Shown: positions 43,886-53,530, counted from the first letter of the stretch. The stretch is 64,000 nt of DNA from CAKOSP01 sp964369625 (GCA_964369625.1 CAYJFC010000002.1:1-64000), one strand, 5' to 3'. Translations and numbers: made by a program. Notes: generated by a model not told the origin, from the letters alone.

Positions 43886-45699
43886 TTTTTCCTCCATATT
43901 TTATCTAAAACAGATCTTATTTGATCTTTATTAAATGGCTTTGCTATATAATCTTCAAAACCCATATCAATATATTTGTTTTTCGAATTAGATGTTGCAT
44001 CTGCAGTAAGAGCTACTACAGGTATATTAAATCCATCTATTTCTTTAAGTTTATAAAGTGTTTGCTCCCCATTTAATTCCGGCATCATTATATCCATTAA
44101 TATTAAATCGTAATTATTACCATTTTTTATTAATTCTAAACATTCTATTCCCGATAAAGAATCTTCAATAGTTAAATTCAAATCTTTAAGAGCTCTTCTA
44201 GCCACTTTAATATTAAGTTCATTATCATCTACTATTAAAACCTTTTTATTATAATATAATTGACATTCTAATTCATTAGTATCTTTCTTTTCAATAACTG
44301 GAGCTTCCATTATGCTTATTTTTTGAGGTATTTGAACAACAAACAAAGATCCATGACCATAACTAGACTTAACATTTATTTTTCCATTTAAATGTTTAAC
44401 TAACTTTTGAGTAATAGCAAGACCAAGTCCTGTTCCTTCAACAGTGGAGTTTTTCTCAGCATCGAGTCTTTCAAATTTTGTAAAAAGTTTACTAATATTT
44501 TCTTCTTTTATTCCTTTACCAGTATCTTCAACACTAAGAATCAATAAACATTTATTATTATTATTTATACATCTAAGAGATATTTTAACTGATCCCGATT
44601 CAGTATATTTATACGCATTAGATATCAAATTATTAACAACTTGCTTCACATGATTTTTATCGCCTATAAGTTCATATGGAATATCTGGTGCATATGTTAC
44701 TGATACTTTTATATCTTTATTAGCAATTCTAATTTCATTAACTTTCATTACACTATCTACTACTTCAATGATATTGTAATTTAATTCAACTCTTTCAAGT
44801 TTGTCACTTTCTATTTTTGAAATATCTATAATATTTCCAACTATTTCTAAAAGAGTATTAGAAGCATTTACTATATCAGAAGTATCTTCTTTTAATTCTT
44901 TAGGCAATATTTTATTTTCTAACATATCTTGTGATAAACCTACTATTGCATTTAGAGGTGTTCTTATTTCATGGCTCATACTCGATAAAAAATCCGACTT
45001 TGCTAGATTAGCTTTTTCTGCAGTTTTTTTCGCTTTATTTAATTGCTCTATCATTTTAACATCAGGATTTTCTATTGTATGGTACATTATGAATGTTACA
45101 AACGTTAAAGGAGTTGAAACAAATACTAAAGTAGGAACATATATTCTTAATAGTAAAGTTACTATTGCTAAAAAAAGCAACACATATATTGGAATATATT
45201 GTTTAATAACTTTTCTTTTACTATTTAATATTGTTAATACTATTGTCAAAACTAAATACCAAGCAATAAATCCGTACATTAAGTATATAGATAAACCACT
45301 TGCGGTCATAGTATTGTTATCATTTATTAATTCAAATGGCAAAAATTGTGTAACTATAATAAAAATTGTATTTATTAAAGTCATCCATTTGGCTAAAGTT
45401 TTATAATTTTTTTCTTTTTTACAACTCAAATTATATACATATAAGAATAGCGTAGCACACCAAATTAACACTAATATCATCGCACATCTATTGAAAATTT
45501 CAATTAAAGTGCTACCAGGAAAAAAATAATTACAAAATACAGTTAAACTTTCCGCTACAGCAATTAATAAACTTGCTATTAATATATTCGAATACAATTT
45601 CGTCTCATTATTTACTAATTTTTCTTTAGCAAAAAATAAAATTGCAACAAATATAGCTATGCACACACTTATAACTGGATACATTAAATTATAATACAT
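43882..45699 (-). CDS. Hybrid sensor histidine kinase with C-terminal receiver
   Basis: A 605-residue protein. The first ~215 residues hold six or seven membrane helices with no large external domain, suggesting a membrane-embedded signal. The kinase follows: H box FLSSMSHEIRTPLNAIVG (phospho-accepting His), N box NHVKQVVNNLISNAYKYT, G1 box EDTGKGI and G2 box GTGLGLAI. A receiver domain ends the protein (VDDNELN, LILMDIMMPE with phospho-Asp, and VALTADA). No DNA-binding output is attached, so a phosphorelay partner is needed. It has a strong AAAGGAGG site and lies 12 bases after the PPTase gene. Confidence 0.92.
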   Translation of the reverse strand: MYYNLMYPVISVCIAIFVAILFFAKEKLVNNETKLYSNILIASLLIAVAESLTVFCNYFFPGSTLIEIFNRCAMILVLIWCATLFLYVYNLSCKKEKNYKTLAKWMTLINTIFIIVTQFLPFELINDNNTMTASGLSIYLMYGFIAWYLVLTIVLTILNSKRKVIKQYIPIYVLLFLAIVTLLLRIYVPTLVFVSTPLTFVTFIMYHTIENPDVKMIEQLNKAKKTAEKANLAKSDFLSSMSHEIRTPLNAIVGLSQDMLENKILPKELKEDTSDIVNASNTLLEIVGNIIDISKIESDKLERVELNYNIIEVVDSVMKVNEIRIANKDIKVSVTYAPDIPYELIGDKNHVKQVVNNLISNAYKYTESGSVKISLRCINNNNKCLLILSVEDTGKGIKEENISKLFTKFERLDAEKNSTVEGTGLGLAITQKLVKHLNGKINVKSSYGHGSLFVVQIPQKISIMEAPVIEKKDTNELECQLYYNKKVLIVDDNELNIKVARRALKDLNLTIEDSLSGIECLELIKNGNNYDLILMDIMMPELNGEQTLYKLKEIDGFNIPVVALTADATSNSKNKYIDMGFEDYIAKPFNKDQIRSVLDKIWRKK

Positions 45700-45711
45700 T
45701 TTATTCCTCCT

Positions 45712-46326
45712 TTAATTACATAAATCTGTAATATCAATTTTTACAACTTTATAATTGTTTTTTACCCCGCATATGGACATATATGCGGTATTTATTTTTT
45801 TTGTAGTTATATACAAATTATTAAATTCAATTAAATTAGATAAATAATCTAGTTCAATTTCATTAGCAGGATATGTTAATCCTTTTCCGTTATATTTTAT
45901 AAATGATTCTTTGATTGTCCAAACTTTAGTAAGAAACTCCAAATCATTAATAAAATCATTATATTTATTGATATCATTTACGGACAACATGTAATTTATC
46001 ATATTATCCGTAAAATCAGAAACATTTTCTATATCTATACCAATATCATTATTATCTATACCAACTACTACAAATCCATTAGTATGACTAATATTAAATT
46101 TAATATCTGAATTTATAAATTCAGGTTTTTCATTAGAGTTAGTAATATAATCTACTTCAAAGCCAACTAATTTTTTTAATAACAAATAGGCTACCACACA
46201 ATTTATTTTATCCGATAACTTGATATAAGACATGAATTTTTTCATTCTGTATACTGGCATATCTACAGCTTTATTTAATAGGTCAACATATTTGTTATAA
46301 TCATCAATTTCACAATAATATATCAT
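45712..46326 (-). CDS. 4'-phosphopantetheinyl transferase, Sfp type
   Basis: A 204-residue enzyme that moves phosphopantetheine from CoA to the serine of carrier proteins. Family motifs are FNISHTNG (about 76-83), GIDIEN (magnesium aspartate) and VWTIKESFIKYNGKGL. It directly follows the NRPS stop codon with no gap, so it very probably activates the NRPS carrier domain. Length is typical of the Sfp group (about 210-230) and unlike the shorter AcpS. Confidence 0.92.
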   Translation of the reverse strand: MIYYCEIDDYNKYVDLLNKAVDMPVYRMKKFMSYIKLSDKINCVVAYLLLKKLVGFEVDYITNSNEKPEFINSDIKFNISHTNGFVVVGIDNNDIGIDIENVSDFTDNMINYMLSVNDINKYNDFINDLEFLTKVWTIKESFIKYNGKGLTYPANEIELDYLSNLIEFNNLYITTKKINTAYMSICGVKNNYKVVKIDITDLCN

Positions 46327-49300
46327 TTATTTAAACCTTAAATTTTTTTTATTTAACTCTTTTTGAGTGATTTCATTTGATATAGAATTTGTTGTTTGAT
46401 TATTCATAAAGCCATTTAAATATTTATAAACTATAACACTATCTCCCTCTTTATTGTCTAATAATTTATTAGCTATTATCATAAATTCTTCATCTTTTAA
46501 AATTTTATAATTTATTTTTTTATAATCTAAATAATCAAATAAACCTTCAGTATATGGATCAAATAAATGATAAGTTTTTAATTTATTTTGGTCTTCAGAT
46601 AATTCAACAACCGCTTGTGCTATTTTATCAACCGGAGCTGTTTGAATCTTTACATTTACTGCTGATTCTGGAACTACTCCAATTTTTTGAATCATATTAA
46701 CAATCATTTGAAATGCACTTGTATCTTCATTTATTTGAAATTTATTATCATAACTTCTACTACCTATATAACCTGTTCTATATATACTGTAATTCAAATT
46801 TTTAGATTCAAACATTTTTAATAATTCTTCAGCTTTATATTTACTTAACATATAGGCATCATGAGAATAATCTTGACCAATATTTAAATCATTTTCTGTG
46901 AAATTAACATTGTTTATTGTTTGCTCAGAAACATTTATTCCTGAAACTGTAATAGTAGACATATGTTCTAAACTTGCACCTATTTCAAGTGCCATTTTTG
47001 ACATATTATATATTCCGTCAACATTATCTTTTTTTGCTTCTTCTACTGAAGCAAAATGACTAACATTAGCAGCGCAATTTATTATTCTTCCTACATTATT
47101 TTTGACATTTAATAAATCACTTTCTCCTAAACCTAAATTGGTTTTAGAAATATCTCCAGTAATAACTCTAATTCTACTATTATCTAGCTCTATTTTATCA
47201 TCAAAATAAAATTTTAATGCTTTTTTAAATTTTTCTACATCCCTTATCAAACAATAAATATTACATTCTTTGTTATTAATAATATATTCTAAAATATGAC
47301 TTCCTAAATATCCTCCCGCTCCCGTTAATAAGATATCATTTTTGTTATTATTAACACCTGGAACTATTGAGGCGATATCATATTCTTTTAAATCTATATT
47401 TTTATATGTTTTTCTATTTTCTAAAACTTCAACCATATCATATATTGTTGGATTTTTTGCAAAATCTACCGGACCTAGTGTTTTTTTCATTATTTTAGAT
47501 ATATCAGAAATAATATCTATTAATATTCTTGAGTCACCTCCAAATGATGAAAAAGTTGTATGTATGCCAACTGGTTTATAATTAAATTGTTTTTCCCAGA
47601 TATTACAAATTATTTTTTGCAACTCTGTTTCAGGTGCTATATAAGAAGCTTTTAAAGATTCATACAAATCAAATTCAGGTAATCTTTTTTTATCTACTTT
47701 CCCTGATGCAGTTAACGGCATTTTATCTATTTTGACAAATATTTGTGGTATCATATTACTTTTTAATTTTTTACTCAGGTTTCTTCTAATATCTTCGTCA
47801 TCTATCGTTTTATCACCTTCATAAAAACATAATAAATATTTGTGATTGTTTGTTTCTTCTACTCTAACTGCAGCTAGTTTTATATCACTATATCCATTAA
47901 CAGCTATTTCAATTTCTCCAAGTTCTATACGAACACCATTTATTTTAATTTGATTATCTCTTCTTCCACAAAAAACAAGTTCATTATTTGTATTTAAACA
48001 AGCAAAATCCCCTGATTTATACGACATATTACCTGATTTTTTATCTCTTAAAAACACTTTTTTATTTTCTTCTGGATTATTTATATAACCTGCTGAAACT
48101 CCTGGGCCAATAATCACCATTTCCCCAATGTTATTAGGTGGTAAAACATTGTTGCATTCATCAATTAAATATATTTTGAAATTATTAGCAGGTCTTCCTA
48201 TAGATATATTATCAACTTCTACTTGTTTAATTGTATTAAATACAGTTGTTTCTGTTGGACCATATGTATTATAAACTTTAGGATTGCCACATTTATCATT
48301 TATTAAATTTAAAATTTCATTATCAAACTTCTCTCCACCCAGTATAATAACATCTACATTTTTATACGATTCATCATTTATATTTTTTAAATTCATCTTT
48401 ATTGTAGTAGGAGTTTGCATTAAAACTGTTTTATTTTCACTTTTTACTATTTGCGCTAATTTTGATGAACTTGATAATTCCTCATAGGTAGGTAACACCA
48501 ATTTTTTCCCAGATAATAAAGGAGACATTACATCCATTAAAAATGCATCAAAATTTATTTTTGTTAAACTAATAAAAGTTTTAGCGTCACCTGTTAAATC
48601 AGAAACGTTGTTAAACATATTAACAACTCCAACATCTTTTATTAAAGATATTTTAGGATTACCTGTTGAGCCAGAGGTATGCAGGGCACAAAATATCGAG
48701 TCTGAATTTTTTCTAACTCTTTGATAAGAAATGTTATTTTCTAAACCACAATAAGTTCTCATATCAAATTTATTTAAGTTAAAATTAATATAATTACTAC
48801 CATAATGAATTACTGTATGCGCTTTAATATCTTCTAACATGGTTGTTATTTTTTCTTCAGGTAATTCAGCTTCATCTAAAAGAAAATATGCTTTACCTAT
48901 TTTACTAATAGCAAGCAAACTTATTATTGTATAATAACTTTTATCGCCAACAACTGGTACGATATCCATATTGTCTAAATTAAGTTTACTTAGTTCATTT
49001 GCTAAATTATTAGCATCATTATTTATTTGCTCATAAGTATATTCTTTATCCTTAAATTTTATAGCTACCTCATTTGGATTATTAAATACAATATCATCAA
49101 AAATATCTAATACTGTTTTATTTATTTCATATGATAAATTATTATTTAATTCTTCATATTTTTTTAAATCTTTTGAAATTAATAACTGAATATCAGATAA
49201 CTTAATATTTGGATTTTTAATAACTTGTTTTGACACTAAAATAATTCTTTGTAAAATATCATTCACTTCTTCTTCATTAAACAAATCTGTTTTATAATCA

Positions 49301-50460
49301 AAATTCATTCTAAAACCAGTGCCATCACGATCATCTATATTAATAACCATTTCATTTAACAAGCATTCAGTAAAATACCACCCTGTTTCAAATTCGATAT
49401 CAGTATTATTTTTAACTATTTGAGAAGGTTGATATGAAACTGCAACGTCATATAATTTTCCACCATATTTATGTTTTTCCTTTAAATCTTTTTGTAAAGC
49501 AGTAAATGGATATGATTGTCTTTTTAGTAAATTAAATTTTTCTTTTTTGATATATTTTGAAAATTCTGAAAATGTCAAATTATCATCTATAGTTACTTGA
49601 AAAGGTTGCGTATTAACAAACATTCCAAAAATTTGTCTTTCCTTCGCATTAGTTCTATTTAAAACAGGTGATCCAACTGATACATTTTTATTATTATTAA
49701 TTTTTCTTAAATATATTAATATTATTTTTTCAAAAAACAACGCTTCAGATATACTATTTTCACTACAAAAAGTTTTTATATCATTTGAAAATTCTTTTCC
49801 CAAATCTTTCGTATATCTTTTAGCAGCAATATTATTACTATCGTTTATAGCAAATTTTGATACAACGGGTTCACTTTGATACAAATTATCATAAGTTTCT
49901 TTATCTTTATCAAATTGTTTTTCTAAATACTGTTTTTCTCTGTCTATTAGCATTTCATACGAATATAATTTTTCAATTTCATATTCTTCATTTTTAAGTA
50001 ATTTCGAATATATATCTATTATTTTTTGACAAGTTAAAGCAGCAGTATAACCATCTGCTATTAAATGACTAACTTTCCAGTAAACACCGAATTTTCTATC
50101 TGATAACTTTAATAATTTGAAGTTAATTAATTCATCGTTCACAAAAATTTCTTTAGCCCATTTGTGGTATAAATTTTGTCTTTCTTGTTCAGATATATCA
50201 CTTAAATCAAGTTTTTCGAAATTTTGAAATTCGTAGTTTGAAAAAAATTGATAAACTTCTCCATTTTCTTCTTTTATCTTTATTCTATAAGCATCATATA
50301 ATTCAAACAACTTATTAACTGTTCTATTTAATTTTTCAAAATCTAATTCAATATTATCTACAAATAATTGTCCTGCTAAATTACCTATTTCTTGGCTTTT
50401 AGCAAATTTCATTGACTCCCAAATATTTTTTTGGGAGTTAGTTAATTCATATTTTTTCAT
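46327..50460 (-). CDS. One-module NRPS ending in a reductase (C-A-T-R)
   Basis: A 1377-residue nonribosomal peptide synthetase. Domains in order: condensation (about 1-430; SHLIADG at 131-137, second His and Asp present), adenylation (about 450-930; HTSGSTGNPK, YNTYGPTETT, SGDF and GRRDNQIKINGVRIELGEIE), carrier (FSSFGGDSR, serine that carries phosphopantetheine, near 985) and terminal thioester reductase (about 1050-1377; LTGAGGYLGSH for NAD(P)H and YMLSKYKAEEL with the Tyr-Lys pair). The reductase should release an aldehyde or alcohol. With C first, the expected product is an N-acyl amino aldehyde or alcohol. My hand reading of the specificity positions gives D-A-M-M-I-G-T-V-F-K, closest to leucine-like codes. 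The PPTase follows directly. AGGGTAATT precedes the ATG. Confidence 0.93.
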   Translation of the reverse strand: MKKYELTNSQKNIWESMKFAKSQEIGNLAGQLFVDNIELDFEKLNRTVNKLFELYDAYRIKIKEENGEVYQFFSNYEFQNFEKLDLSDISEQERQNLYHKWAKEIFVNDELINFKLLKLSDRKFGVYWKVSHLIADGYTAALTCQKIIDIYSKLLKNEEYEIEKLYSYEMLIDREKQYLEKQFDKDKETYDNLYQSEPVVSKFAINDSNNIAAKRYTKDLGKEFSNDIKTFCSENSISEALFFEKIILIYLRKINNNKNVSVGSPVLNRTNAKERQIFGMFVNTQPFQVTIDDNLTFSEFSKYIKKEKFNLLKRQSYPFTALQKDLKEKHKYGGKLYDVAVSYQPSQIVKNNTDIEFETGWYFTECLLNEMVINIDDRDGTGFRMNFDYKTDLFNEEEVNDILQRIILVSKQVIKNPNIKLSDIQLLISKDLKKYEELNNNLSYEINKTVLDIFDDIVFNNPNEVAIKFKDKEYTYEQINNDANNLANELSKLNLDNMDIVPVVGDKSYYTIISLLAISKIGKAYFLLDEAELPEEKITTMLEDIKAHTVIHYGSNYINFNLNKFDMRTYCGLENNISYQRVRKNSDSIFCALHTSGSTGNPKISLIKDVGVVNMFNNVSDLTGDAKTFISLTKINFDAFLMDVMSPLLSGKKLVLPTYEELSSSSKLAQIVKSENKTVLMQTPTTIKMNLKNINDESYKNVDVIILGGEKFDNEILNLINDKCGNPKVYNTYGPTETTVFNTIKQVEVDNISIGRPANNFKIYLIDECNNVLPPNNIGEMVIIGPGVSAGYINNPEENKKVFLRDKKSGNMSYKSGDFACLNTNNELVFCGRRDNQIKINGVRIELGEIEIAVNGYSDIKLAAVRVEETNNHKYLLCFYEGDKTIDDEDIRRNLSKKLKSNMIPQIFVKIDKMPLTASGKVDKKRLPEFDLYESLKASYIAPETELQKIICNIWEKQFNYKPVGIHTTFSSFGGDSRILIDIISDISKIMKKTLGPVDFAKNPTIYDMVEVLENRKTYKNIDLKEYDIASIVPGVNNNKNDILLTGAGGYLGSHILEYIINNKECNIYCLIRDVEKFKKALKFYFDDKIELDNSRIRVITGDISKTNLGLGESDLLNVKNNVGRIINCAANVSHFASVEEAKKDNVDGIYNMSKMALEIGASLEHMSTITVSGINVSEQTINNVNFTENDLNIGQDYSHDAYMLSKYKAEELLKMFESKNLNYSIYRTGYIGSRSYDNKFQINEDTSAFQMIVNMIQKIGVVPESAVNVKIQTAPVDKIAQAVVELSEDQNKLKTYHLFDPYTEGLFDYLDYKKINYKILKDEEFMIIANKLLDNKEGDSVIVYKYLNGFMNNQTTNSISNEITQKELNKKNLRFK

Positions 50461-50504
50461 AATTACCCTATTCTATTTACTACACTAATATAAATATATC
50501 ATAA

Positions 50505-50511
50505 TTCGACA
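50505..50511 (-). promoter_or_regulatory. Possible Spo0A box upstream of the NRPS
   Basis: On the minus strand TGTCGAA, the core of a Spo0A box, lies 45 bases upstream of the NRPS ATG in the gap shared with uvrX. A seven-base match can occur by chance, and the position relative to a -10 is ambiguous, so this is weaker than the sirA box. Confidence 0.3.
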
Positions 50512-50555
50512 TTTTTTTAAAGATAATTAATATAATAAATTTATTTTTCCAAATA

Positions 50556-50605
50556 TTGGCTTAGCAATTTGTTTTATTATATATTACAATACAAACAAAG
50601 GTTTG
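50556..50605 (+). promoter_or_regulatory. uvrX promoter with LexA box
   Basis: -35 TTGGCT (50556-50561), 18-base spacer, -10 TATATT (50580-50585), then CAAAC-AAAG-GTTTG at 50592-50605. This inverted repeat matches the lexA operators in this window and covers the expected transcription start and ribosome site. Confidence 0.6.
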
Positions 50606-50614
50606 GTGAATAAA

Positions 50615-51862
50615 ATGAATAGAAGCATCTTATGTATTGATTTAAAAAGTTTTTATGCTTTTGTAGAATGTAACAAAAGAGGTTTAAATCCTTATAAAAC
50701 CCCTTTAGTTGTAGCAAATATTAAACAAGGTAATGGTTCCATTACCTTAGCAATAACTCCATATATGAAAAAATTAGGAATTAAATCAAGATCAAGATTA
50801 TTTGAAATACCAAGTAATATTAATTATATAACAGCTTCACCTAGAATGAGTTTGTATATAGAAAAAAGTAAAGAAGTCATAGATATTTATCTAGATTTTG
50901 TATCTAAAGATGACTTACACGTATATTCCATAGATGAAGCATTTCTTGATGTAACAGATTATTTAAAATATTATAACAAAAATGAGTACGAAATTGCTAA
51001 AATGATATTAAAAAATGTAAAGAAAAAAACTGGGCTTGATGCTACATGCGGAATAGGCCCTAACTTATTTTTAGCTAAAGTAGCTTTAGATACCGAAGCT
51101 AAAAATAATAAAGATAATATAGCAAAATGGAGTTATGATGATATTCAAAAAAAGCTATGGTCCATTACTCCCCTTTCAAAAATGTGGGGAATTGGCTTTA
51201 GAATAGAAAAAAAATTAAATAATCTTGGGATAATAACTGTTGGTGATTTAGCGGTATTTGACAAAGACAAACTAAAAAAATTATATGGTGTTATTGGCGA
51301 AGAATTACATGAACACGCTAATGGCATTGATGAAAGCGTCATTAGTAAACATGAATATCGCAGTAAATCAAGCACTATTAGCAATAGTCAAATATTATTT
51401 AAGGATTATTATTATAACAATGTACAATTAATCATTAAGGAAATGCTTGAAACACTAACATATAGATTAAGAAATAATAATAAAATGTGTGGTAATATAG
51501 GTCTTGGAATAACTTACTCTAAAGATATTAGCGACTCATTTTATAGAGTATTAAAATTAGATACTTATACAGATGATATAAATCACTTATTTAAATATAC
51601 TTTGATAATTCTTGATAAATACATAAAAGACTATCCTATTAGAAAAGTATCTATTTCACTTGGCAATTTATCAAATAAATGTGGTTTTCAATTATCTTTA
51701 TTTGATAATAATACTTTATATGAAAAAAATAGCAAATTAAATACCTCTCTTGATATTTTAAAAAATAAATATAATAAAAATATTGTAAATAATGCAACAT
51801 CACTATTATCTGACTCTACTCAAATTGATAGGAATAATAAAATAGGAGGTCACTGGGCATAA
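50615..51862 (+). CDS. uvrX: Y-family DNA polymerase, UvrX-like
   Basis: A 415-residue error-prone translesion polymerase. The palm has ILCIDLKSFYAFVE (first catalytic Asp) and YSIDEAFLDV (Asp-Glu pair); the helix-hairpin-helix segment is WGIGFRIEKKLNNLGI; the little finger follows. The form is the Bacillus UvrX/YqjW type. I use the ATG at 50615 (MNRSILCIDLKSF), preceded by GGTGA; a TTG at 50603 overlaps the operator. A LexA box in front predicts SOS induction. It is followed by yolD, overlapping by one base. Confidence 0.9.
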   Translation: MNRSILCIDLKSFYAFVECNKRGLNPYKTPLVVANIKQGNGSITLAITPYMKKLGIKSRSRLFEIPSNINYITASPRMSLYIEKSKEVIDIYLDFVSKDDLHVYSIDEAFLDVTDYLKYYNKNEYEIAKMILKNVKKKTGLDATCGIGPNLFLAKVALDTEAKNNKDNIAKWSYDDIQKKLWSITPLSKMWGIGFRIEKKLNNLGIITVGDLAVFDKDKLKKLYGVIGEELHEHANGIDESVISKHEYRSKSSTISNSQILFKDYYYNNVQLIIKEMLETLTYRLRNNNKMCGNIGLGITYSKDISDSFYRVLKLDTYTDDINHLFKYTLIILDKYIKDYPIRKVSISLGNLSNKCGFQLSLFDNNTLYEKNSKLNTSLDILKNKYNKNIVNNATSLLSDSTQIDRNNKIGGHWA

Positions 51863-52173
51863 TGAAAAGAAAAATGATAAAATGGATTGCTTTTGATTCT
51901 GTTATAAATTCAAAAAAGGTAGTTGCAGATTTATCTAATAAAAAAATGAATAAGCCAATGCCTATTTTAAGCAATGAACAATTTGAAGAAATAGAATATA
52001 ATTTACTTAAAGCATTTAGTACAAAAGCTAAAATTAAAATAATATATTACCAAGATAATAAATGGTTAGAAATTACCAGTCATATTAAACATATTGACAA
52101 TATAAAAAAAATTATCATTACAGATAATTTCAGTTTATATTTTCATCAAATTATTAGTATTAAATTAGTTTAA
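51862..52173 (+). CDS. yolD: YolD-like protein
   Basis: A 103-residue protein of the YolD family, a usual partner of UvrX-type polymerases, thought to be a UmuD-like accessory. It shows KWIAFDSVINSKKVV near the start and WLEITSHIKHIDNIKKIIITDNFSL at the end. It shares one base with the uvrX stop codon and has AGGAGGT inside the end of uvrX, so the pair is translationally coupled. It converges on the glycosyltransferase gene with an overlap of nine bases. Confidence 0.85.
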   Translation: MKRKMIKWIAFDSVINSKKVVADLSNKKMNKPMPILSNEQFEEIEYNLLKAFSTKAKIKIIYYQDNKWLEITSHIKHIDNIKKIIITDNFSLYFHQIISIKLV

Positions 52174-53292
52174 TTTATTTAAGATATAATCACATATTAA
52201 TTCAGATGAATCTTTTTTTGAATTATTAATTAATCTTCTTTTATATTTGGATAATACATTAGGTTTTAAAAATTCATTGATATGCTTATTTAAATTAACT
52301 TTTCTTCTTGAAAAAGTACCAAATCCTTCTTTTTTAATATATTTAATATTATATCTTTCTTGTCCGCCTAAACCAGGAATTAAAATCATTGGCAAATTAA
52401 ACCCCATACATTCGGTAATTGTTGCTCCTCCGGGTTTAGTTATAACAAAATCTGATATATTCATTAAATTGTAGATATCAGTAGTAAAACCAAGAACTAC
52501 TACATTAGTTAATTTATTTTTTTGAACAAAAGCATCACATTTATTTTTTAGTTCTTCATTTTTTCCACTTATAAAGATTATATTTGCATTACGCTGCGCA
52601 ATTACTACATTTTTAAAATATTCATAGTAAGTAAGTGAACCTGCAGTGCTTCCGCCAAAAAATAAAATAACTGGCATATTATTATTGACTTTATATTTAT
52701 TTTTTATAAGTTTTCTATGTTTTAGATTACGCATTTTATCACTTTGAAGTGGTATTCCATAAGCGAATATTTTGTTTTTTTCAACACCAAATTTAATAAG
52801 TTCTTCTTTAACAATATTATTCGCAACAAAAAACACATCTTTTTTTCTATGGTGTGATAACCATTCACTATGTGAAGCATAATCTGTTAAAATTGTAGAT
52901 ATTTTAGAACTAATTATTTTTTTCTCATTATAATATGATGCTAAAGTTGCACCATAAAAATGAGTTGCGATTACTACATCGGGATCAAACTTTACAAAAG
53001 CATCCCTAATTTCTGAATTATCAAAAAACAATTTAGAAATCTTTTTTTGAGATAAAGATGTTAGCTTATTATCAATAAGTTCATAACCAGCATTATACAA
53101 AGTTTCTGTTCGATATTTTATAACGAAATCAAATACTTTAAAACTGGCTTTGCCTAAAATATTTGCAAAATTCGTTATATCTAACATCTCTACTAATACA
53201 TTTTTATTTTTACTTAATTTATCATATATATTATTTGCAACACTTTTATGACCAGAGCCATACATTGCATACACAATTAAAACTTTTTTCAT
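52165..53292 (-). CDS. ugtP: Processive diacylglycerol glycosyltransferase (UgtP/MGDG synthase family)
   Basis: A 375-residue GT28-fold enzyme. The N-terminal MGDG-synthase domain has YAMYGSGHKSVANNIY and THFYGAT; the C-terminal nucleotide-sugar domain has LFFGGSTAGSL, VITKPGGATITECM and LGGQERYNIKYI. These enzymes add glucose or galactose from UDP-sugars to diacylglycerol at the inner membrane face, making glycolipids and the lipoteichoic acid anchor. Sugar and number of additions cannot be read from sequence. GGAGAG precedes the ATG. Confidence 0.88.
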   Translation of the reverse strand: MKKVLIVYAMYGSGHKSVANNIYDKLSKNKNVLVEMLDITNFANILGKASFKVFDFVIKYRTETLYNAGYELIDNKLTSLSQKKISKLFFDNSEIRDAFVKFDPDVVIATHFYGATLASYYNEKKIISSKISTILTDYASHSEWLSHHRKKDVFFVANNIVKEELIKFGVEKNKIFAYGIPLQSDKMRNLKHRKLIKNKYKVNNNMPVILFFGGSTAGSLTYYEYFKNVVIAQRNANIIFISGKNEELKNKCDAFVQKNKLTNVVVLGFTTDIYNLMNISDFVITKPGGATITECMGFNLPMILIPGLGGQERYNIKYIKKEGFGTFSRRKVNLNKHINEFLKPNVLSKYKRRLINNSKKDSSELICDYILNKLN

Positions 53293-53336
53293 ATACTCTC
53301 CATAATATATATATCATATTTTATATTTTTAATCAA

Positions 53337-53480
53337 TTAATTATTGTATGCATATAAGTCAGTATCCATATTTTTTACTGAATTCAAATCCTCAAATCTA
53401 GCATTTACTAATAAAACACAAATTAATATAAATATATAAAATAAAATTACTCCTGTGTACTCTTTAATCATTTTTTCCAT
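53337..53480 (-). CDS. Small SOS membrane protein, YneA-like position
   Basis: A 47-residue protein with one membrane helix (about 9-28) and a short acidic tail. It lies divergent from lexA, exactly where Bacillus has yneA, the SOS cell-division inhibitor. Its promoter (-35 TTTACA, 17 bases, -10 TATTAT) has a LexA operator filling the spacer, so it should be DNA-damage induced. Bacillus YneA is larger and has a LysM domain, which is absent here. Start at 53480 follows AAGG. Function as a division inhibitor is inferred from position and regulation. Confidence 0.6.
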   Translation of the reverse strand: MEKMIKEYTGVILFYIFILICVLLVNARFEDLNSVKNMDTDLYAYNN

Positions 53481-53501
53481 GTTATACCTTCTTTCACATT
53501 T

Positions 53502-53530
53502 ATAATAACACAAACAATTGTTCGTGTAAA
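53502..53530 (-). promoter_or_regulatory. Promoter of the yneA-like gene with LexA operator 1
   Basis: -35 TTTACA (53530-53525), 17-base spacer and -10 TATTAT (53507-53502) on the minus strand. The spacer is a near-perfect 20-base palindrome (53508-53527) around CAAAC-AATT-GTTCG, a LexA box. Confidence 0.7.

Noticed and set aside
44801..45406. A 201-codon open frame on the plus strand inside the sensor kinase gene
   Set aside because: It is antisense to a gene with complete kinase motifs, has no ribosome site, and its hydrophobic content mirrors the kinase membrane helices.
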